Below are positions 42,098 through 45,674 of a DNA stretch of 45,674 bases, one piece after another. The notes below the pieces were generated by a model that saw only the letters and a program-made list of their open reading frames with translations, did not search any database and was not told where the DNA came from. Where the stretch lies: the NCBI RefSeq assembly GCF_030269485.1, contig NZ_BSTL01000048.1, positions 1 to 45,674 on the forward strand, written 5' to 3'. Source of the DNA: Actinoplanes sp. NBRC 103695 (GTDB lineage: Bacteria > Actinomycetota > Actinomycetes > Mycobacteriales > Micromonosporaceae). Every line of letters begins with the position of its first letter. The first letter of the stretch is position 1. The translations under genes were made by a program, and so were the position numbers.

Positions 42098-42486
42098 TCG
42101 ACACCGGCCAGGCGCAGGGCGAACTCCAACTGCCGCATCGTCCCGGCCGGCAGGATGCCCGCCCGCTCGATGAGGTCCTCGGGTGCGACGGTGAGCTGCC
42201 ACGTGCAGAAGATGCGGTCCTCCCGGGGTAACGCGACGCGGACGACCCCGGCACGGTGCTCGTCCACGATGACGGGAACCTCGATGCCCACCCCACCCGC
42301 CGCCGATGGATCCACGTCGGCGGTCACCTGCTCCGGGGAGAGCACGACGAAACCGCGCTTCTGGTCCTCCGTCGCCGGCGCGACGACCTGGACGGCGCGG
42401 AGCTCGGGCTCGCCGGCGCCGGACAGCAGCACGATCGGCCACTCGTCGTCGGCGCGGGACCACCAGAGCTCGCCTCGGGCGGTCAC
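42094..42486 (-). CDS. PemK/MazF-fold-like small protein
   Basis: The 130-residue protein begins MTARGELWWSRADDEWPIVL. This resembles the RGE-V/L-WW start and the PVVLLS strand of PemK/MazF toxins, with a later VRVALPREDRIFCTWQL strand and a C-terminal helix MRQLEFALRLAG. An arginine corresponding to the MazF active site is not clearly placed, and no antitoxin gene is adjacent. It overlaps both neighbours by GTGA: the Ser/Thr kinase upstream and signal peptidase I downstream. It may be a toxin-fold protein adapted to another role. The family assignment rests on motif reading only. Confidence 0.55.
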   Translation of the reverse strand: MTARGELWWSRADDEWPIVLLSGAGEPELRAVQVVAPATEDQKRGFVVLSPEQVTADVDPSAAGGVGIEVPVIVDEHRAGVVRVALPREDRIFCTWQLTVAPEDLIERAGILPAGTMRQLEFALRLAGVE

Positions 42487-44129
42487 CAGGCGACAACGCC
42501 CTGGCGGCTGGGCTGCAGGGTGCCCAGCTGGAGGGATTTCATCGCGATCTGGCTGCTGCCCGGGTCGGGGAAGCCGTCCGGCTCGGCGACCACGCCACGG
42601 GACTTCGAGTCCAGGCTGGCGCGGAACGTGTTGCCGGCCGGGCACTCGTCGCGGTCGCAGGCCTGCCACTTCATGCCCTGGTACGCGCCGCCGCGAGGGC
42701 GCAGGATGATCTCGGCCGCCGCACCGGGCTCGTTGACCGACGTCGTCGGCACGTCGATGCGCTCGTCAGCGGCGTTGTAGAGGCTGACGAACAGCCGACC
42801 GTCGACCCGGCAGGCCGAGGACGACGTGTTGACCGCGGAGATCAGGCCCTTCTGGGTGCCGAGCGCGGTCGGGTCGTCGCTCTGCGCGCTGATCGTGACG
42901 CTCAGGTCGGAACTCTTGCAGAGACGGGCGTCGTCCTCCTGCAGGGTGGGCGCGATGACCGGGCCGGTCTCGTCCGGCGCGGCCGGCTTCCGGCTCGGCA
43001 CGGGAACGGCACTCGACGGCAGCGTGGACGGCTGCTCCTCGACGCTCGGCGCCGGCACGACGGCCGGGCTGGACGCGGCCGCGCCCGGCTCGAACGCCGA
43101 CTCGGTGTCCGGCTCGACCAGCTGACGCACCGGAGTGAACGCGACCACCCCGGCCAGCACGACGCCGACGATGGCCGCGGCCGCCAGGATCGGCGCGGCC
43201 CGGCGCCAGCGGCGGCGCGACACGACGGTCGTGCGGTCGTCGGCGGCCGGCATGCGCACCGCCTGCGCCGCGTGCCGCAGCTCCGGACGGTTCGCGAAAC
43301 CCGCCGGCGCCTCCCGGGCCGCGACCAGCAGGTCGAGCAGCTCGGCGGCGGACGGGCGGCGGGCCGGGTCCTTCTCCAAGGTCATCGCGACCAGGTCACG
43401 CAGCGGCGCGGGCAGATCGCCCAGGTTGGGCGCCTGGGTGAGGATGCGCGCGGCCGTCGCGGCCGCGGAGTCGCCGGTGAAAGGGGTACGGCCGGTGCCG
43501 GCGTACGTGACGACGACCCCCCACGCGAACACGTCCGCGGCGGGACCGACGGCCCGGGCGGAGTCGGCGTCGAAGCGCTCCGGGGCCATGTAGCCGACCG
43601 TGCCGACCATCTGATCGGTACCGGTGTGCTGGCTGGTGGCCTCGAACGCCCGGGCGATGCCGAAGTCGATCACTTTCGGTGTACCTAGCGAGAACAGGAC
43701 GTTACGTGGCTTGAGGTCGCGGTGGATCACCCCGGCGCCGTGGATCGCGGCCAGCGCGGTGGCCACGCCGACCGCCACGCTGTACAGGTTGCCGCCGGTC
43801 AGCGGGCCCTGCTCGGTGACCACGTCGGCGAGGCTGGGGCCGTCCACATACTCGACGACCAGGTACGGCGTCTCGTGGTCGGCGTCGGCGTCCAGCAGCT
43901 CGGCGGTGCAGAACGGGGGCACCTGGCGGGCCCGGTTCACCTCACTGCGGAACCGCGCGCGGAACTCTTCCTCGTACGCGAGCTCGGGTTTGATGACCTT
44001 GATCGCCACCGGCCGTCCATCGCGGGCGTAGCCCAGGTAGACGGTGCCCATGCCGCCCTGGCCGAGACGGCTCTCGAGACGGTAGGCGCCGATCCATCGC
44101 GGATCGTTCGGTCGCAGCGGGCCCCTCAT
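42483..44129 (-). CDS. Serine/threonine protein kinase with extracellular DUF4232 domain
   Basis: The 548-residue Hanks-type kinase has a Gly-rich loop GQGGMGTVY (24-32), ATP lysine K44, catalytic loop HRDLKPRN (D138), DFG at 155-157 and activation-segment GTVGYMAPE. A juxtamembrane stretch leads to one membrane helix (about 309-331). A Pro/Ser linker and a DUF4232 domain (about 407-548, with paired cysteines such as RLCKSSDLS and ACRVDG) lie outside the cell. It is the first gene of a three-gene operon with GTGA overlaps. A TAAGGT -10 box (44144-44139) lies nine bases upstream of the ATG, suggesting a near-leaderless transcript. Confidence 0.94.
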   Translation of the reverse strand: MRGPLRPNDPRWIGAYRLESRLGQGGMGTVYLGYARDGRPVAIKVIKPELAYEEEFRARFRSEVNRARQVPPFCTAELLDADADHETPYLVVEYVDGPSLADVVTEQGPLTGGNLYSVAVGVATALAAIHGAGVIHRDLKPRNVLFSLGTPKVIDFGIARAFEATSQHTGTDQMVGTVGYMAPERFDADSARAVGPAADVFAWGVVVTYAGTGRTPFTGDSAAATAARILTQAPNLGDLPAPLRDLVAMTLEKDPARRPSAAELLDLLVAAREAPAGFANRPELRHAAQAVRMPAADDRTTVVSRRRWRRAAPILAAAAIVGVVLAGVVAFTPVRQLVEPDTESAFEPGAAASSPAVVPAPSVEEQPSTLPSSAVPVPSRKPAAPDETGPVIAPTLQEDDARLCKSSDLSVTISAQSDDPTALGTQKGLISAVNTSSSACRVDGRLFVSLYNAADERIDVPTTSVNEPGAAAEIILRPRGGAYQGMKWQACDRDECPAGNTFRASLDSKSRGVVAEPDGFPDPGSSQIAMKSLQLGTLQPSRQGVVAW

Positions 44130-44138
44130 CGAGGGTGA

Positions 44139-44168
44139 ACCTTACTACGGACGATCTCCGGCTACGTT
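44139..44168. promoter_or_regulatory. Compact bidirectional promoter between kinase and Nudix genes
   Basis: Only 45 bp separate the divergent start codons. On the minus strand TAAGGT (44144-44139) serves the kinase. On the plus strand TACGTT (44163-44168) lies six bases before the Nudix GTG at 44175. The -35 position of each promoter would fall on or near the -10 of the other, so the two should exclude each other. Confidence 0.5.
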
Positions 44169-44174
44169 TGCCCG

Positions 44175-44675
44175 GTGGACGAGCTCATCGATGTCGTGGA
44201 CGAACAGGACCGGGTGATCGGGCAGGCGCGGCGCAGCGAGTCGTACGCGCGGCGGCTGCGGCACCGGTGCGCGTTCATCCTGGTGCGCGACGCGGACGAC
44301 CGGATCTTCGTGCACCGGCGGACGGCGACCAAGCAGGTGTTCCCGTCGCGGTACGACATGTGGGTCGGCGGTGTCGTGGGCGCCGGCGAGACCTACGACC
44401 AGGCGGCGCTGCGGGAGGCCGAGGAGGAACTGGGCGTGTCCGGGCTGCCGGCGCCGGAGTTCCTGTTCAAGTTCCCGTTCGAGACCGACGAGCACGCCTG
44501 GTGGTCGGCGGCCTACCAGGTGCGGTGCACGCTGCCGGTGCGGCCGCAGGTCGAGGAGGTCGCGTGGCACACCTTCCTCACCGACGAGGAGCTGGCCGCC
44601 AAGCTCGACGAGTGGGACTGGGTGCCGGACGGGCTCGCCGCCTACCGGCTGCGGCTCGAGCACCGGGCGACGTGA
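44175..44675 (+). CDS. Nudix hydrolase
   Basis: The 166-residue protein has the Nudix box around GAGETYDQAALREAEEELGV and an N-terminus (IDVVDEQDRVIGQARRSESY, then FVHRRTATK) of the YfcD/isopentenyl-diphosphate isomerase-like subgroup. It would hydrolyse a nucleoside diphosphate derivative; the substrate is unknown. Translation starts at GTG 44175 behind a leaderless-type promoter. The last 16 codons with the stop are tandemly repeated downstream. Confidence 0.92.
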   Translation: MDELIDVVDEQDRVIGQARRSESYARRLRHRCAFILVRDADDRIFVHRRTATKQVFPSRYDMWVGGVVGAGETYDQAALREAEEELGVSGLPAPEFLFKFPFETDEHAWWSAAYQVRCTLPVRPQVEEVAWHTFLTDEELAAKLDEWDWVPDGLAAYRLRLEHRAT

Positions 44676-44820
44676 CGGCCGGGTGCCGGACGGGCTCGCC
44701 GCCTACCGGCTGCGGCTCGAGCACCGGGCGACGTGACGGCCGGTGCCGGACGGGCTCGCCGCCTACCGGCTGCGGCTCGAGCACCGGGCGACGTGACGGC
44801 CGGGTGCCGGCTGGGCTCGG
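44621..44820 (+). repeat. 61-bp tandem repeat, three full copies plus a partial, duplicating a gene 3' end with its stop
   Basis: Units start at 44621, 44682, 44742 and 44803 (spacings 61, 60 and 61). Unit 1 is the real 3' end of the Nudix gene (PDGLAAYRLRLEHRAT-stop). The next two copies are almost identical apart from one lost G. The fourth is a partial, diverged copy. The later copies are outside the reading frame of the gene and probably not translated. Confidence 0.95.
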
Positions 44821-44842
44821 ATGTCCCAGCCGGCGGAACCGG

Positions 44843-45157
44843 TCAGTCCTTGATGTCGTGCCGGGTGATCTCGCCGGTGGCCGCGTCGAGGCGGATCCGG
44901 TGCTCCAGCCGGCCGTTCTGAATCTCCACCCGGTACTCCGAGTGGCCCTCCTTGAACTCGAACTTGGTGATCGTGCCGCCGCCGCTGGCCTCGAGCGCGA
45001 TCGCCTTCGCCTCGTCGGCGGTGATGATCTCGGCGGCGTAGGTACTGCTCGGACCGGCCTGCGGCGCGACGGCGGCCGAGGCGGCGCTCGCCGTGCCCGC
45101 GACGCCGACCAGCACGAACGCACCGACGGCCAGCACATGGCTCCAACGCTTGGTCAT
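44843..45157 (-). CDS. Secreted PepSY-domain protein
   Basis: The 104-residue protein has a signal peptide (about 1-29, cleavage near ASA) and one PepSY domain with the conserved ITADEAKAIALEASGG helix and the EYRVEIQNGRLEHRIRLDAATGEI strand-turn. PepSY domains often inhibit proteases or sense conditions in the cell envelope. The ATG at 45157 follows GGGGGA. A promoter and an inverted repeat lie just upstream. Confidence 0.88.
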   Translation of the reverse strand: MTKRWSHVLAVGAFVLVGVAGTASAASAAVAPQAGPSSTYAAEIITADEAKAIALEASGGGTITKFEFKEGHSEYRVEIQNGRLEHRIRLDAATGEITRHDIKD

Positions 45158-45194
45158 GAATCCCCCACAATCGAGTCGATGGACATCGATGCAT

Positions 45195-45224
45195 GACGAT
45201 AGTTGAGCCTTCTACTATTGTCGA
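45195..45224 (-). promoter_or_regulatory. Promoter and overlapping operator of the PepSY gene
   Basis: On the minus strand TCGACA (45224-45219) and TATCGT (45201-45196) form a promoter with 17-bp spacing and a leader of about 30 bases. An inverted repeat GACGATAGT/ACTATTGTC (45195-45203 and 45214-45222, one mismatch) covers both boxes and could be the site of a repressor. Confidence 0.55.
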
Positions 45225-45600
45225 TGAGCAACCGTGAGCTTTGCCCGTTTGGCCCTGGATCCACGCGCGGGCTTGACGAGCGGACACGGCTCGGGATGCC
45301 GTCGCCTTCCCCGGTTCGGGTCGAGTCGGGTTGCCCGGCGACCTGGTGCCTGCTCGTTGTTGCCGCAGCCGCCTGCGCCCTGCGCGGGGTCGGGCCGGGT
45401 TGCCAGGCGGCCGAGGTGCCCGCTCACGGTGGCAGCCGCCGCCCACGGTGGTAGCCGGGCAGGCAAGTGGCAGGCCAGCGCGGCATCTCGGGCGGAGACG
45501 GACGGCCAGACCATCCGGTCCTACCACCCGCGCGGCCGGTGGTAGGTGGTCGCGTCCACCGAAGTGGTGTATGACCTGCAGTTTTGCAGTGATGAGAGGC
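45225..45600. other. Intergenic region without a convincing gene
   Basis: About 375 bp between the PepSY promoter and the edge element contain only short GC-rich open frames on both strands. The sequence includes imperfect direct repeats such as GGTTGCC and CACGGTGG. I see no tRNA-like fold, terminator with T-run or recognisable protein motif. Confidence 0.5.
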
Positions 45601-45656
45601 GGCCATCGCAGATCCTTCGGATTGTCTAGATCACGAAGGAGAGACCTGCGATGGCC
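45601..45656 (+). promoter_or_regulatory. Inverted repeat enclosing a ribosome site and start codon
   Basis: GGCCATCGCAG (45601-45611) and CTGCGATGGCC (45646-45656) are perfect 11-bp arms. The second contains the ATG at 45651, and the loop contains AAGGAG (45636-45641). Folding of the transcript would mask the start. This layout is known for transposase genes, but here it is only suggestive. Confidence 0.5.
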
Positions 45657-45674
45657 GTAGAACCGAGTTTGAAC
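45651..45674 (+). CDS. Start of an unidentified gene (partial), possibly a transposase
   Basis: An ATG with AAGGAG nine bases upstream opens a frame reading MAVEPSLN to the window edge. Eight residues do not identify a family. The inverted repeat at its start and the lower GC content of the bases before it suggest an insertion-sequence boundary. Confidence 0.35.

Noticed and set aside
44621..44820. 61-bp repeats considered as CRISPR, att sites or origin iterons
   Set aside because: They are contiguous copies of the Nudix gene 3' end with no spacers and no replication gene nearby.

Overview
The window is chromosomal DNA from a high-GC actinomycete. The SARP and MmyB-type regulators, leaderless promoters, GTG starts, Tat/lipoprotein substrate-binding protein and DUF4232 Ser/Thr kinase fit Micromonosporaceae, perhaps an Actinoplanes-like genus; that placement is inference. 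No rRNA, tRNA or CRISPR array was found.

Layout. 0-0.3 kb: a truncated DUF1992 gene abutting foreign-looking sequence. 0.3-7.2 kb: a SARP/AfsR regulator, a TetR regulator divergent from a zinc alcohol dehydrogenase with two TetR operators between them, an MmyB-type regulator divergent from a short-chain dehydrogenase, and a DUF2277 protein. 7.2-11.5 kb: a response regulator, histidine kinase and YcnI-like copper protein run on the minus strand, divergent from a LolA-like membrane-anchored protein. 11.5-18.4 kb: a six-gene polyamine operon (aminobutyraldehyde dehydrogenase, PotA, PotD, PotB, PotC, FAD amine oxidase). 18.4-22.4 kb: a flavin-fold protein and a 995-residue fusion of a kinase-like domain to a KAP P-loop NTPase. 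22.4-27.5 kb: a decayed gene, a luciferase-like monooxygenase, then an ABC exporter with a second two-component system. 27.5-31.7 kb: a secreted multi-domain protein and a questin oxidase-like gene behind a SoxR/MerR-type promoter. 32.2-39.2 kb: a second amine/GABA set (aldehyde dehydrogenase, GabT, saccharopine dehydrogenase-like enzyme, Lrp regulator, omega-aminotransferase, frameshifted FAD oxidase). 39.2-45.7 kb: a large unknown membrane protein, a kinase / PemK-MazF-like / signal peptidase I operon, a Nudix hydrolase and a PepSY protein. The right edge holds the start of what may be a transposase gene.

How the genes work together. The two amine regions make a nearly complete route: uptake (PotABCD), oxidation or transamination of the terminal amine (FAD oxidases, omega-aminotransferase), oxidation of the aminoaldehyde (two paralogous dehydrogenases) and transamination of GABA (GabT). 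No succinate-semialdehyde dehydrogenase lies in the window. The two halves are separated by about 14 kb of unrelated genes.

Structural themes. Several genes begin 6-9 nt after a TANNNT-type -10 box, suggesting leaderless transcripts. Three genes have their 3' end, including the stop codon, tandemly duplicated downstream (18305, 22617, 44621), and other tandem expansions lie in and after the questin oxidase-like gene. The best candidates for unfamiliar biology are the kinase-KAP fusion, the kinase / PemK-MazF-like / signal peptidase operon and the SoxR-box-driven questin oxidase-like gene.
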